Positions 42,061-50,132 of a stretch of 64,000 nucleotides of DNA are shown here, one piece after another. Source of the DNA: Curtobacterium sp. MCJR17_020. GTDB taxonomy: Bacteria > Actinomycetota > Actinomycetes > Actinomycetales > Microbacteriaceae. Where the stretch lies: assembly GCF_003234365.2 (NCBI RefSeq), contig NZ_CP126260.1, forward strand, positions 930,001 through 994,000, in the 5' to 3' direction. Position numbers and translations under genes: made by a program. Positions within the stretch are counted from its first letter, which is position 1, and every line of letters starts with the position of its first letter. Below the pieces are notes generated by a model. The model worked only from the letters and a program-made list of their open reading frames with translations. It did not search any database and was not told where the DNA came from.

Positions 42061-43134
42061 GTGGCTCTCACCATCGGAATCGTCGGTCTCCCGAACGTCG
42101 GCAAGTCGACCCTGTTCAACGCCCTGACCAAGAACCAGGTCCTCGCCGCGAACTACCCGTTCGCGACGATCGAGCCGAACGTCGGGGTGGTGAACCTGCC
42201 CGACTCGCGGCTCGACCAGCTCGCCGAGCTCTTCCACTCGGAGAAGACCGTGCCCGCGCCGGTGTCGTTCGTCGACATCGCCGGCATCGTCAAGGGCGCG
42301 AGCGAAGGTGAGGGGCTCGGCAACAAGTTCCTCGCCAACATCCGCGAGGCCGACGCCATCGCGCAGGTCGTCCGCGGCTTCACCGACGACGACGTCGTGC
42401 ACGTCGCCAACAAGGTGTCCCCGAAGGACGACCTCGAGGTCATCAACACCGAGCTGATCCTCGCCGACATGGAGACGATCGACAAGGCTCTGCCGCGGTA
42501 CGAGAAGACCGTGAAGCTCAAGCAGGCCGAGCCGATCGTGCTCGAGACCGCTCGCGAGGCCCGTGCCGCGCTCGAGCAGGGCACCCTGCTGTCCGCGACG
42601 AAGATCGACCTCGCGCCGATCGCCGAGCTCGGACTCCTGTCCGCCAAGCCCTTCATCTTCGTGTTCAACGTCGACGAGGCGATCCTGACCGACGACGCCC
42701 GCAAGGCCGAGCTGGCCGCGCTGGTCGCCCCCGCACAGGCAGTGTTCCTCGACGCCCAGGTCGAGTCGGAGCTCATCGACCTCGACCCCGCCGACGCCGC
42801 CGAGCTGCTCGAGTCGACCGGGCAGACCGAGTCCGGGCTCGACCAGCTCGCCCGCATCGGGTTCGACACCCTCGGGCTGCAGACCTACCTGACGGCCGGC
42901 CCGAAGGAAGCCCGCGCGTGGACGATCGGCAAGGGGTGGAAGGCACCCCAGGCTGCCGGCGTCATCCACACCGATTTCGAGAAGGGCTTCATCAAGGCCG
43001 AGGTCATCTCGTTCGTCGACCTGGTCGAGACCGGCTCCATCGCCGAGGCCCGCGCTGCCGGCAAGGCCCGCATCGAGGGCAAGGACTACGTCATGCAGGA
43101 CGGCGACGTGGTGGAGTTCCGCTTCAACAACTGA
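42061..43134 (+). CDS. ychF: Ribosome-binding ATPase YchF (OLA1)
   Basis: 357 residues. G1 GLPNVGKST (9-17), G3 VDIAGIVKGASEGEGLGN and a C-terminal TGS domain ending in DYVMQDGDVVEFRFNN. YchF/OLA1 prefers ATP to GTP because its G4 motif is non-canonical (here VFNVDE) and binds the ribosome. It is a universally conserved translation-associated factor. Confidence 0.97.
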   Translation: MALTIGIVGLPNVGKSTLFNALTKNQVLAANYPFATIEPNVGVVNLPDSRLDQLAELFHSEKTVPAPVSFVDIAGIVKGASEGEGLGNKFLANIREADAIAQVVRGFTDDDVVHVANKVSPKDDLEVINTELILADMETIDKALPRYEKTVKLKQAEPIVLETAREARAALEQGTLLSATKIDLAPIAELGLLSAKPFIFVFNVDEAILTDDARKAELAALVAPAQAVFLDAQVESELIDLDPADAAELLESTGQTESGLDQLARIGFDTLGLQTYLTAGPKEARAWTIGKGWKAPQAAGVIHTDFEKGFIKAEVISFVDLVETGSIAEARAAGKARIEGKDYVMQDGDVVEFRFNN

Positions 43135-43163
43135 CCTCGCCGCGCGTGCGCCAGGATGAGCGC

Positions 43164-43553
43164 ATGACGAACCCACAGGCAGGTTGGTACGACGACGGTT
43201 CCGGCACCATGCGGTGGTGGGACGGTTCTGCGTGGACCGAGCAGGTGCAGCCGCCAGCACCCGCGGCGTCCGGCATCGGTGGGGTGATCGGTCGGATCCA
43301 GGCCGAGGCCGCCGCGGGCGGACAGCCTCGCCCGGCTCAGAACGGCATGAGCTACGTGGTCCTGCAGGTGGTGCTGCGGGAGAAGTTCTTCGGCACGGGT
43401 TCCGGCAACCTCACCGAGTTGGAGAAGGCGATCAACGCGCAGGCTGCGCTCGGCTACCGGCTCCACACGATCACGACGGCTTCGTCGGGCAGCACGGGGT
43501 TCGGTGGCGGAGATCGACTGCAGGCCACCATGGTGTTCGAGCGGATCAACTGA
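43164..43553 (+). CDS. DUF2510/DUF4177 small protein
   Basis: 129 residues. The N-terminal QAGWYDDGSGTMRWWDGSAWTEQV is a DUF2510 module. The C-terminal 65 residues (YVVLQVVLREKFFGTGSGNL, then ALGYRLHTITTASSGSTGFGGGDRLQATMVFERI) match DUF4177-type proteins. DUF2510 is frequent at the N-terminus of actinobacterial membrane or signalling proteins, but no transmembrane helix is present here. A CAGGAT box lies six bases before the ATG. Confidence 0.85.
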   Translation: MTNPQAGWYDDGSGTMRWWDGSAWTEQVQPPAPAASGIGGVIGRIQAEAAAGGQPRPAQNGMSYVVLQVVLREKFFGTGSGNLTELEKAINAQAALGYRLHTITTASSGSTGFGGGDRLQATMVFERIN

Positions 43554-43583
43554 GCACCCAGGACCGGCTGATGGCGCACATGG

Positions 43584-43864
43584 TCAGAGCGGCACAGCTT
43601 CGTCGAGGACGTGTGCGAAGTGCTCGTCCTCTTCGATGTCATCGGTGAGGACATCGACCTCGAACCCGGTGATGTGCTCGACCACGTGGGCAAATCCGCC
43701 GAGGTCGAACAGCGAAGCCACGGGCGTCAGGCTGACCAAGAGGTCGATGTCGCTGTGATCGGTGTCGTGACCTCGAACACCCGCGAGAACCCGATGTCCT
43801 CGCGCGCAGCACGGATGAGTTCCGCGGCGCGGTCGATTCGCGTCGTCGCTTCCTCCACGATCAT
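43584..43864 (-). pseudogene. Frameshifted MNT-type nucleotidyltransferase
   Basis: The N-terminal part (MIVEEATTRIDRAAELIRAAREDIGFSRVFE, ATG at 43864) is in one frame. The C-terminal part (GHDTDHSDIDLLVSLTPVASLFDLGGFAHVVEHITGFEVDVL) is in another, ending at 43584. The switch lies near 43773, exactly where the GSxARG loop of MNT nucleotidyltransferases should be. A loss of about 13 bases would explain both the missing loop and the frameshift. The intact family member is usually the antitoxin of HEPN/MNT pairs; no HEPN partner is seen. Confidence 0.8.
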
Positions 43865-43944
43865 CGACTGTAGGAGGATCGTGTCGGCTTCGGGAGGGAG
43901 CTGAGGGGCTAGATTCAGACCGTCCGAATGCCGAGGAGGCCCCC

Positions 43945-44409
43945 ATGTCGTACGTCGTCGACTTCGTGAACGTGTCCACGGTGGGTCTGGAGTCCTCGCC
44001 GGTCGCCGACGCACTCGCCGGGCTCCGGGCCAACGAGGCGCGGTACTTCGCGAACAAGTACGACCACGTGTTCACCACGCACGCCGCAGCTGACGTGCCG
44101 GACCTCGTCGAGTACGTGCGGCGGGTGCTCGAGGAGGAGCGCGGGCTGGTCATCGCGTCACCACCGCTCGAAGCGACGGAAGCGCTCGTCGACGGCGTGC
44201 GCTGGACGTACGTGTTCTACGAGTCCGGTCTCGCGATCAACGTGCTCTACACGCTCGAACCGGGCGGCAAGCGTGCGGTCGGCTTCAAGCTGTCCGACGG
44301 CATGGACGTGCCCGAGGAACTCGCCGACAAGTTCAAGTTCGCACGGCAGAAGTCGAAGCTCGCTGGCACGATCCGCGGCTCGTTCTTCGTCGTGAAGGGC
44401 GAGTACTGA
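43945..44409 (+). CDS. Protein of unknown function
   Basis: 154 residues, ATG with a GAGGAGG Shine-Dalgarno, and a TAGATT box about 30 bases upstream. It is soluble. YFANKYDHVFTTHAAADVPDLVEYVRRVL and WTYVFYESGLAINVLYTLEPGGKRAVGFKLSDG alternate helix and strand. No family is recognised. It sits among small accessory genes after the nucleotidyltransferase remnant, so it could be a mobile or defence-associated gene; that is speculation. Confidence 0.75.
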   Translation: MSYVVDFVNVSTVGLESSPVADALAGLRANEARYFANKYDHVFTTHAAADVPDLVEYVRRVLEEERGLVIASPPLEATEALVDGVRWTYVFYESGLAINVLYTLEPGGKRAVGFKLSDGMDVPEELADKFKFARQKSKLAGTIRGSFFVVKGEY

Positions 44410-44501
44410 CGTCGTGAAGTTCCCGTGCATGCGAAATGTTTGGTACGGCGGGCTACGCTGATCGACCCTGGTCACCACGAACCGGTGATGAAGGGAGGGG
44501 C

Positions 44502-45005
44502 ATGGGCTATGGCGGCGACTCTGGTGAAGACTGCGGTGATGCACGGCCTGTACGTCGGGTTCACGGGGGACAGCTCTCGAGCGCGGGCGATGCGGGAGCT
44601 GTTGAACGAGAAGCGGGCGTCAGCGGCACAGCGGGCGGCAGCCGAGGAGAGGCGGACGCCGACGTCCTCAACATCGCTGCAACGGAGATGTTCAGTGGAC
44701 CGGTAGCGTCGCCGCGCGTCCTGGCCGAGTACGAGCGGCTCGTTCCAGGAGCGGCCGAGCGGATGATCGGCTGCCACCTCCGCTCCGAAGCCGTCGCTGC
44801 TGACGCCGTCGAGCGTCTGAGCAGAGCGGAGGCAGTCGCCGTCTTGACGGGTGTCATCGGGGCGCAGGTGCTCACCGTCGGAGCGCTCATCGCGGGGGCG
44901 ATCCTCATCTCGGCCGGTCACACCGTCGGAGCGCTCGCAGCGATTGTGCCCGGCGTGCTCGGGGCGGCATCGCAGGTCGTCGCTGCGGCCCGTCGAGGTG
45001 TGTGA
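44502..45005 (+). CDS. DUF2335 membrane protein (possible frameshift near the N-terminus)
   Basis: The C-terminal part (SPRVLAEYERLVPGAAERMIGCHLRSEAVAADAVERL, then two transmembrane helices VLTGVIGAQVLTVGALIAGAILIS and TVGALAAIVPGVLGAASQVVAAA) is a DUF2335 membrane protein. The frame opens at ATG 44502 behind AAGGGAGGGG. However, codon composition for 44510-44640 favours the +1-shifted frame (ATG 44510: MAATLVKTAVMHGLYVGFTG, ending at 44706). Either two overlapping genes exist, with DUF2335 starting near ATG 44688, or a single frameshift has split one gene. Confidence 0.65.
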   Translation: MGYGGDSGEDCGDARPVRRVHGGQLSSAGDAGAVEREAGVSGTAGGSRGEADADVLNIAATEMFSGPVASPRVLAEYERLVPGAAERMIGCHLRSEAVAADAVERLSRAEAVAVLTGVIGAQVLTVGALIAGAILISAGHTVGALAAIVPGVLGAASQVVAAARRGV

Positions 45006-45032
45006 CCGTCGCACGGCCGGTCGCAGGTACGA

Positions 45033-45065
45033 CGAAGCGCCGCCGGGTAGCCCGGCGGCGCTTCG
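45033..45065. terminator. Hairpin terminator
   Basis: 15-bp perfect stem (45033-45047 with 45051-45065) and a TAG loop between convergent genes. Confidence 0.85.
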
Positions 45066-45083
45066 CGTTCGTACTGGTGGAGC

Positions 45084-45371
45084 CTAGGCCGCGAGGGCCA
45101 TGTCGCCCGCGTGCACGGACTGTGCCTGCAGCAGAGTGCGGCTGGCCTCGCCCGCCCAGGAGCGGCCCGGGACGGTCCAGCCGGCCTCGCCGACGGCGTC
45201 CAGACGGGTGCCGCGGGTGACGAAGGTCTGCAGGTCGTCGGCCGCGATGCGGACGAGGTACTCGCGCTGCGAGCGGTCGTCACGCACGGGGAACTCGGCG
45301 ATGCGGTCCGGGGTGATCGTCGGGGCCGCGAGCGCGGTCCCGAACACGGTGATTCGTTCGTTGCTGGTCAT
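45084..45371 (-). CDS. Small protein, possibly a divergent SSB-like OB fold
   Basis: 95 residues from an ATG at 45371 with AGGAAG upstream. NERITVFGTALAAPTITPDRIAEFPVRDD, then REYLVRIAADDLQTFVTRGTRLDAVGEAGW and RTLLQAQSVHAGD, follow the strand order of single-stranded DNA-binding proteins (short N-strand, Y-x-V-x-A core strand, helix, KG-like turn). Key aromatic residues are not all present, so this is tentative. A TATAGT box at about 45597-45602 (minus strand) would give a leader of about 220 bases. Confidence 0.6.
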   Translation of the reverse strand: MTSNERITVFGTALAAPTITPDRIAEFPVRDDRSQREYLVRIAADDLQTFVTRGTRLDAVGEAGWTVPGRSWAGEASRTLLQAQSVHAGDMALAA

Positions 45372-45643
45372 GGTGCTGTACTTCCTGGTCATTCGGCGCC
45401 AGGGCGACTCGGTGTCGGCGGACGTCTCAGTCCGGCGCGACGCATCGAGTGCGGGGCGCGCACGTCGAGTTTCAACGTGCTGCTGATCCGTTCGGATCAA
45501 GCGGGGGTCTCGCTTGGAATGCGACTCGGGTGAGTCGGTGTCGAGACGTTGGTGTGCGCGAGTCAGATGGGTTCGCGGCAGTGCACCAACCAAGAACTAT
45601 ACGCACTCGAAGCGAAGAAGTCCAGCGACGGCCGGAAGACGGT
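45372..45643. other. Intergenic region with long candidate leader
   Basis: 272 bases without a convincing gene. The only clear signals are a TATAGT box (minus strand, about 45597-45602) and a short TGATCCGTTCGGATCA palindrome at about 45485-45500. Local GC is somewhat lower than the flanks. Confidence 0.4.
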
Positions 45644-46255
45644 TCAGGAGGCCAGGAACGCGTCCCAACGGGCGCCACCGGCAGCCACGTTGCCGGAGCC
45701 GTCGAGTCGTCCAGCGGCGGAGGCCGGCTTGCGCGAAGCCTGCGCGTGGATCAGTTCGTCGAACGAGCCGGAGAACCCGAGGCGGGGCAGTGCGGTGGCG
45801 ACGGCGTGCAGATCGTCGGTGGACCACCGGGAGAACCCGGCACCGGAGACGTCGAGCGAGGTGGCGACCTCGAGCAGGTGCCCCTCCACATCCAGCGCGG
45901 GGTCGACGGAGGTCCACATGTGCCGCTCGATGACCTCACCGACGCGTCGAGCGCGGGCTGCGTCCCACCCGGCGCCGAGGGCGAAGACGGAGCCCACGGC
46001 GCCGCCGGCGTCTTCGAACGGCACGGCGTGGGCGTCAAACGACGGTGTCACGCCGAGGTCGTGCAGCATCGTGGCGACGAAGAGCAGCTCGCGGTCGGGC
46101 TCGAGGTCGACGGTCGGTGCGAGCAGGACCGCCCACGCCCACGAGCGCAGGCAGTGGTTCACCAGCGCGGGGGAGGACCAGGTGCGGACGACGTCCAACG
46201 CCCGTGCGGCGACTGGGGAGGGCGGGGTGAGCAGGGCTTCGACGTCGAGCGGCAT
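45644..46255 (-). CDS. HD-domain phosphohydrolase-like protein
   Basis: 203 residues. LVNHCLRSWAWAVLL supplies the first histidine, LFVATMLHDLGVTPSF the HD doublet, and EVIERHMWTSVDPALDVEGHLLEVATSLDVSG the third histidine and distal Asp. The pattern is that of HD-domain proteins related to cyanamide hydratase. These bind one or two metals and hydrolyse phosphoesters or nitriles; the substrate is unknown. The start is fixed by a leaderless box. Confidence 0.88.
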   Translation of the reverse strand: MPLDVEALLTPPSPVAARALDVVRTWSSPALVNHCLRSWAWAVLLAPTVDLEPDRELLFVATMLHDLGVTPSFDAHAVPFEDAGGAVGSVFALGAGWDAARARRVGEVIERHMWTSVDPALDVEGHLLEVATSLDVSGAGFSRWSTDDLHAVATALPRLGFSGSFDELIHAQASRKPASAAGRLDGSGNVAAGGARWDAFLAS

Positions 46256-46261
46256 GGCACG

Positions 46262-46267
46262 ACAGTA
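46262..46267 (-). promoter_or_regulatory. Leaderless -10 box of the HD-domain gene
   Basis: TACTGT, then CGTGCC, then the ATG at 46255. Confidence 0.6.
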
Positions 46268-46392
46268 GCGGTGCGACGGAGCCGTAACGGCACGGAAACG
46301 TGCCGGGCCCGAGCCGGAAACAGCGCACCGTTAGCTTTCGGATCACTGAGTACCCGCTCAGCACCCGACCTCCTCCCGAAGGACCTGCACCC

Positions 46393-47220
46393 ATGCAGCA
46401 CCGCCTCCGGCTGCGCCCCCGCGCGACGATCGTGTCCTCGACACTCGTCGCCGCCGGGGCGATCGGCCTCGCCGCCCTGACCGCCGCACCGGCACAGGCA
46501 GCACCGACCGCGACGACCGCGACCATCGACGCCCCCACCACCGCGACCGTCGGCACCGCGTTCGACGTCGACCTCACGATCCCGGCGACGACCGACGTCT
46601 ACGCGTTCGAGATCACGCTCGACGCCGACGCGGACTCTGTGTCGTACGTGGAGGACAGCGTCACCGGCCCCGACGGCGGCTTCGACAGCGTCGAGCAGGA
46701 CGGCGACGCCCTGACGATCGTGCACACCCGCCTCGGGACCTCCCCGGCGCTCAGCGGCGACCTCGCTGCCTCGATCGGCCTGACGCCGACCGCACCGGGC
46801 AGCGTCGACCTGGCGGTCACGAGCATCACGCTCGTCGGCTCCGACGGCACCTCGACGACCCTGACCGACCCGGCGAGCACCTCGATCTCGATCGCTGCAG
46901 CGGCGACGGCCACGCCGACGCCCACCCCGACGGCCACGCCCACCCCGGGCGCCACCGCCACGGCCGATCCGGGCGCCGGCGCGGGCGACCCCGATCCGAC
47001 GGCCACGGCCGGCCCGAGCGACCCCTCCGACCCGACCAACGGCGCCACCGCCGTGGCCGCAGCTGGTGGCGACCGTCCGACCGGCGGCGAACTCGCCTGG
47101 ACCGGCGCCGACGTCGCCCCGTGGATCGCCGCATCGCTGGCCCTCCTCGCCGCCGGCGGGACCCTGATCACCCTGCGTGCGCGCCGCGCCCGCCGCGAGC
47201 GCACCGGAGCAGCCGAATGA
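46393..47220 (+). CDS. Secreted cohesin-domain protein with LAxTG sortase anchor
   Basis: 275 residues. A signal peptide (about 1-37, cleavage near APAQA-AP) precedes a cohesin-like beta-sandwich (about 42-160). Cohesin hallmarks are VGTAFDVDLTIPATTDVYAFEITL, VSYVEDSVTGPDGGF and LTIVHTRLGTSPALSGDLAA. A Thr/Pro linker (about 170-200) leads to LAWTG (234-238), a membrane helix (about 241-260) and a basic tail RARRARRER. LAxTG is the class E sortase type of motif, so the protein should be covalently displayed on the cell wall. A GAAGGA Shine-Dalgarno precedes the ATG. The next gene, which carries a dockerin, starts inside its stop codon. Confidence 0.85.
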   Translation: MQHRLRLRPRATIVSSTLVAAGAIGLAALTAAPAQAAPTATTATIDAPTTATVGTAFDVDLTIPATTDVYAFEITLDADADSVSYVEDSVTGPDGGFDSVEQDGDALTIVHTRLGTSPALSGDLAASIGLTPTAPGSVDLAVTSITLVGSDGTSTTLTDPASTSISIAAAATATPTPTPTATPTPGATATADPGAGAGDPDPTATAGPSDPSDPTNGATAVAAAGGDRPTGGELAWTGADVAPWIAASLALLAAGGTLITLRARRARRERTGAAE

Positions 47221-49103
47221 CCGCCAAGAAGCCGGCCGCCAGCAAGCAGGTCGCGGCAACGCCCACGACCAGCCGGAAGCGCACCGCCGTCGCGGGCGCC
47301 TCGCTCATCGCCCTCGTCGGCACCGTCCTCGCCGCGACCCCCGCGATCACGGCCGCGGCAGCACCGGCATCCGTGGACGCCAGCCCCGCCGCGATGCTCG
47401 CGCCGTACTACACGGACCTCGACCTGACCGGCGACGACCAGGTCACGAAGTCCGACCTCGCGGTGCTCACCGACCACCTGGGCACGACGAGCGCCAGTGA
47501 CGACTGGGCGACGGTCAGCGCCGCGGACACCGACGCCGACGGCACGATCACCGTCGCGGACCTCGCTGCGCTGTCCCAGCGGATGATCTACGACGACGGC
47601 CCGTTCACGCTCGTCGAGGCGTCCACCATCGACATGCAGGCCGCCATGAACGCCGGGGTCACCACCTCGGTCGCCATCACGCAGGACTACCTCGACCGCA
47701 TCGCCGCGTACGACCGCACCAAGGTCGACACCGCGTCGACCGGTCGCGCGCTCAACTCGATCGTCACGACGAACGCCGAGGCCCTCGCCGCGGCGAAGAC
47801 GGCGGACGCCGAGCGGGCCGAGCACGGCATGACGAGCATGCTGCTGGGCGTGCCGATCGCGGTGAAGGACAACTACGACACCAAGGACATGCCGACCACG
47901 GGCGGCTGTGGCTGCTGGGACGACAACCAGACCGACACCGACGCCACGATGGTGGCCGGCCTGCGCGGTGCCGGTGCGGTGATCCTCGCCAAGGCCAGCC
48001 TCGACGAGTTCGCCTACGGCTTCGTCTCGGAGTTCTCGTCGAACCAGCCCGCCGGTTCGTCGTTGCTGGTCGCCAGCCCGTACAACACGGCGCAGACCGC
48101 CGGCGGCTCCAGCGGCGGCACCGGTGCAGCGATCGCGGCGAACCTGGCCGGCATCGGGTTCGGCACCGACACCGGTGGCTCGATCCGCATCCCGTCGACG
48201 TACAACCAGCTCGTCGGTATCCGTCCGACGGTCGGCCTGGCCAGCCGCGACGGCATCATCCCGCTCGCGCTGTCGCAGGACACCGGTGGGCCCATCGCCC
48301 GGTCGGTGACCGACGCGGCGGTCGCGCTCGACGCCGTCACCGGTGTGGACGCGGCCGACCCCGTCACGAGCGCGCAGTCCGGCAAGGTGCCCACCTCGTA
48401 CACGTCGTCGCTCGACGCCGACTCGCTCGAGGGCGCCCGCATCGGCTACGTCACGTCGATGGTCGGCACGAACGCCACGGCCAAGCGGCTGTTCGACGCG
48501 TCCGTCGCGAAGCTCGAGGCCGCCGGCGCCACCGTCGTCCCGATCACCGCGACGACCGCGTTCAACCGGGTCCTGTCCGAGGGCAGCGGCAGCACGAACG
48601 AGTTCAAGCACGACCTGGACGAGTACGTCGCGAAGCACCTCGACCCCGACGTGACCGCCCGGTCGCTGCAGGGCATCCTGGCCTCGGGCGAGTACGTGCC
48701 GAGCCGCAAGTCGACCTACGAGTCCCGCGACCTGATCACCGACGCGCAGTACCAGGCGTGGGCCGGGCCGACGGGGTCGCACACGACGCAGCTCGCCACC
48801 GGCAAGCAGCTCGTCACGCAGATGCTCGACGACCAGGACCTCGACTCGCTCATCTACCCGTCGGGCACGCCCTACGGCACGCAGTCGACGAACATGCGTC
48901 TGAGCCCGAACACCGGCATGCCGGCGATCACCGTCCCGATGGGGCAGGCGACCGCGGCCGACGGCGCGATCACCGGCGCCGGCGTGAACCTCGAGTTCCT
49001 CGGCCGCTCGTTCGACGAGAGCACGCTGATCGGCCTGGGCTACGCCTTCGAGCAGGAGACGAAGGCGCGCACCACGCCCGCGCTGTACCCGACGCTCGGC
49101 TGA
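47217..49103 (+). CDS. Secreted dockerin-bearing amidase-signature enzyme
   Basis: 628 residues. A signal peptide (about 20-50) is followed by a dockerin type I module with two EF-hand-like calcium loops (D67-x-D69...D80 and D104-x-D106-x-D108...D115). An amidase-signature domain (about 130-625) carries the Ser-cisSer-Lys triad: K217 (VPIAVKDN), S298 of GGSSGG and S322 of GTDTGGSIR. The enzyme should hydrolyse an amide outside the cell; candidates are acyl-amides, amino-acid amides or peptidoglycan-related bonds. It is coupled by ATGA to the cohesin gene, implying display of the enzyme on the cell surface. Confidence 0.88.
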   Translation: MTAKKPAASKQVAATPTTSRKRTAVAGASLIALVGTVLAATPAITAAAAPASVDASPAAMLAPYYTDLDLTGDDQVTKSDLAVLTDHLGTTSASDDWATVSAADTDADGTITVADLAALSQRMIYDDGPFTLVEASTIDMQAAMNAGVTTSVAITQDYLDRIAAYDRTKVDTASTGRALNSIVTTNAEALAAAKTADAERAEHGMTSMLLGVPIAVKDNYDTKDMPTTGGCGCWDDNQTDTDATMVAGLRGAGAVILAKASLDEFAYGFVSEFSSNQPAGSSLLVASPYNTAQTAGGSSGGTGAAIAANLAGIGFGTDTGGSIRIPSTYNQLVGIRPTVGLASRDGIIPLALSQDTGGPIARSVTDAAVALDAVTGVDAADPVTSAQSGKVPTSYTSSLDADSLEGARIGYVTSMVGTNATAKRLFDASVAKLEAAGATVVPITATTAFNRVLSEGSGSTNEFKHDLDEYVAKHLDPDVTARSLQGILASGEYVPSRKSTYESRDLITDAQYQAWAGPTGSHTTQLATGKQLVTQMLDDQDLDSLIYPSGTPYGTQSTNMRLSPNTGMPAITVPMGQATAADGAITGAGVNLEFLGRSFDESTLIGLGYAFEQETKARTTPALYPTLG

Positions 49104-49130
49104 GCTGAGCGGGTCGCGTGACGCGACCAC

Positions 49131-49240
49131 AGGACGGACGGGCGCGCCCCGCTCAGCGGCAACGCGAAGCGTTGCGCGGGGCGCGCCGACCGAGCCTGCG
49201 AGGGAGGGGGCGACACCGCCACGGGCCTCCCGTCCGTCCG
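49131..49240. terminator. Mosaic terminator interrupted by an inner inverted repeat
   Basis: The outer elements (GGACGGACGG near 49131 and the CACGGGCCTCCCGTCCGTCC arm ending near 49240) are those of the common hairpin family. An inner perfect inverted repeat (GGCGCGCCCCGC, 49141-49152, with 49176-49187), itself holding a CGGCAACGC stem, occupies the left arm. Confidence 0.6.
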
Positions 49241-49245
49241 CTTCG

Positions 49246-50022
49246 TCAGTTCAGGGTCGGGGTGTCCTCCGGCACGACGCCGTCCGCGTACAAGTCGGTC
49301 GCCAGGTCGCGGAGCGCGCGCAGCGCGACGCGCTGCGTCAGCGGACCGTACGAGATGCGGGCCACGCCGAGGGCCTCGTACTCGGCCGCGGGCAGGGCTC
49401 CCGGCAGGCCGATGACCGACAGCTTGCCGCGGCCGAGGCCCGCGACGAGCTGCTCGACGACGTCGCGCTGGATCGCGCCGGGCACGAAGACGAGCGCCGC
49501 GCCGTTGTCGAGGAACGCCTTTCCGCGTGCGATGGCGTCCGCGATGCTCTCGTCGAGTGGACGATCGCCGCCGCGGGCGATCGCGTCGGTGCGGGCGTTC
49601 AGCTGGAAGTCGACGCCCTCGGCCTGGGCAGCGGCCGTGATCGCGGCGACCCGGGCGACGGCCTCGTCAAAGGGGCGCAGGCGGTCCTCGACGTTGGCGC
49701 CGACGATGCCGGAGGCGATCGCGCGCCGGATGGTCTCGGCCGGGTCCTCGTAGCCATCGTCCAGATCCGCGGTGACCGGCAGGTCGGTCGCGGCAGCCAC
49801 GATCGCGGCGCCCGACAGTGCGAGGTCGAGGGGCATCCCGCCGTCCTCGTACCCGTACGACGCAGCGATCGAGTGCCCGGCGGTGGCGATCGCCTTCGTG
49901 CCGGGCAGGTCGCTGACCACCTTCGCGGTGATCGCGTCCCACACGTTCACGACGCGGAGGATCTCCGGGGCTTCGTGCAGCTGCTTGAGGGTGGTGGCCT
50001 TGTCGGCGGTGCTCGTGCTCAT
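49246..50022 (-). CDS. Isocitrate lyase/PEP mutase-family protein
   Basis: 258 residues. VVNVWDAITAKVV, ATAGHSIAASYGYEDGG, LPVTADLDDGYEDPAETIRRAI, GANVEDRL and LNARTDAIARGG mark the PEP-mutase/ICL barrel with metal-binding aspartates. It lacks the KKCGH loop of true isocitrate lyase; GGMPLDLAL stands in the equivalent part. Many such proteins are oxaloacetate decarboxylases or 2,3-dimethylmalate lyase-like enzymes; the substrate is open. A TACTGT box lies seven bases before the ATG. Confidence 0.88.
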   Translation of the reverse strand: MSTSTADKATTLKQLHEAPEILRVVNVWDAITAKVVSDLPGTKAIATAGHSIAASYGYEDGGMPLDLALSGAAIVAAATDLPVTADLDDGYEDPAETIRRAIASGIVGANVEDRLRPFDEAVARVAAITAAAQAEGVDFQLNARTDAIARGGDRPLDESIADAIARGKAFLDNGAALVFVPGAIQRDVVEQLVAGLGRGKLSVIGLPGALPAAEYEALGVARISYGPLTQRVALRALRDLATDLYADGVVPEDTPTLN

Positions 50023-50029
50023 GGGACCG

Positions 50030-50035
50030 ACAGTA
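50030..50035 (-). promoter_or_regulatory. Leaderless -10 box of the ICL/PEP mutase-family gene
   Basis: TACTGT, seven bases before the ATG at 50022. Confidence 0.55.
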
Positions 50036-50132
50036 GGCGGGGCGACGCCCCGCGTCCCAGGGTGCGCGGAAGACGACGCTGGATGACAGGCGGGCTCGCG
50101 CCGGGCCTCCCGGTCGGTGCATGCTGGGACGC

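Noticed and set aside
47400..47590. EF-hand calcium sensor as an alternative to a dockerin in the amidase
   Set aside because: Two loops about 37 residues apart, each followed by a short helix, next to a cohesin gene and at the N-terminus of a secreted enzyme, fit a dockerin better. Profile search would settle it.
46599..49130. An 843-codon minus-strand frame opposite the cohesin and amidase genes
   Set aside because: Low-complexity shadow frame; all domain evidence is on the plus strand.
49246..50022. True isocitrate lyase of the glyoxylate shunt
   Set aside because: It is only 258 residues and lacks the KKCGH catalytic loop; it belongs to the wider PEP mutase family.
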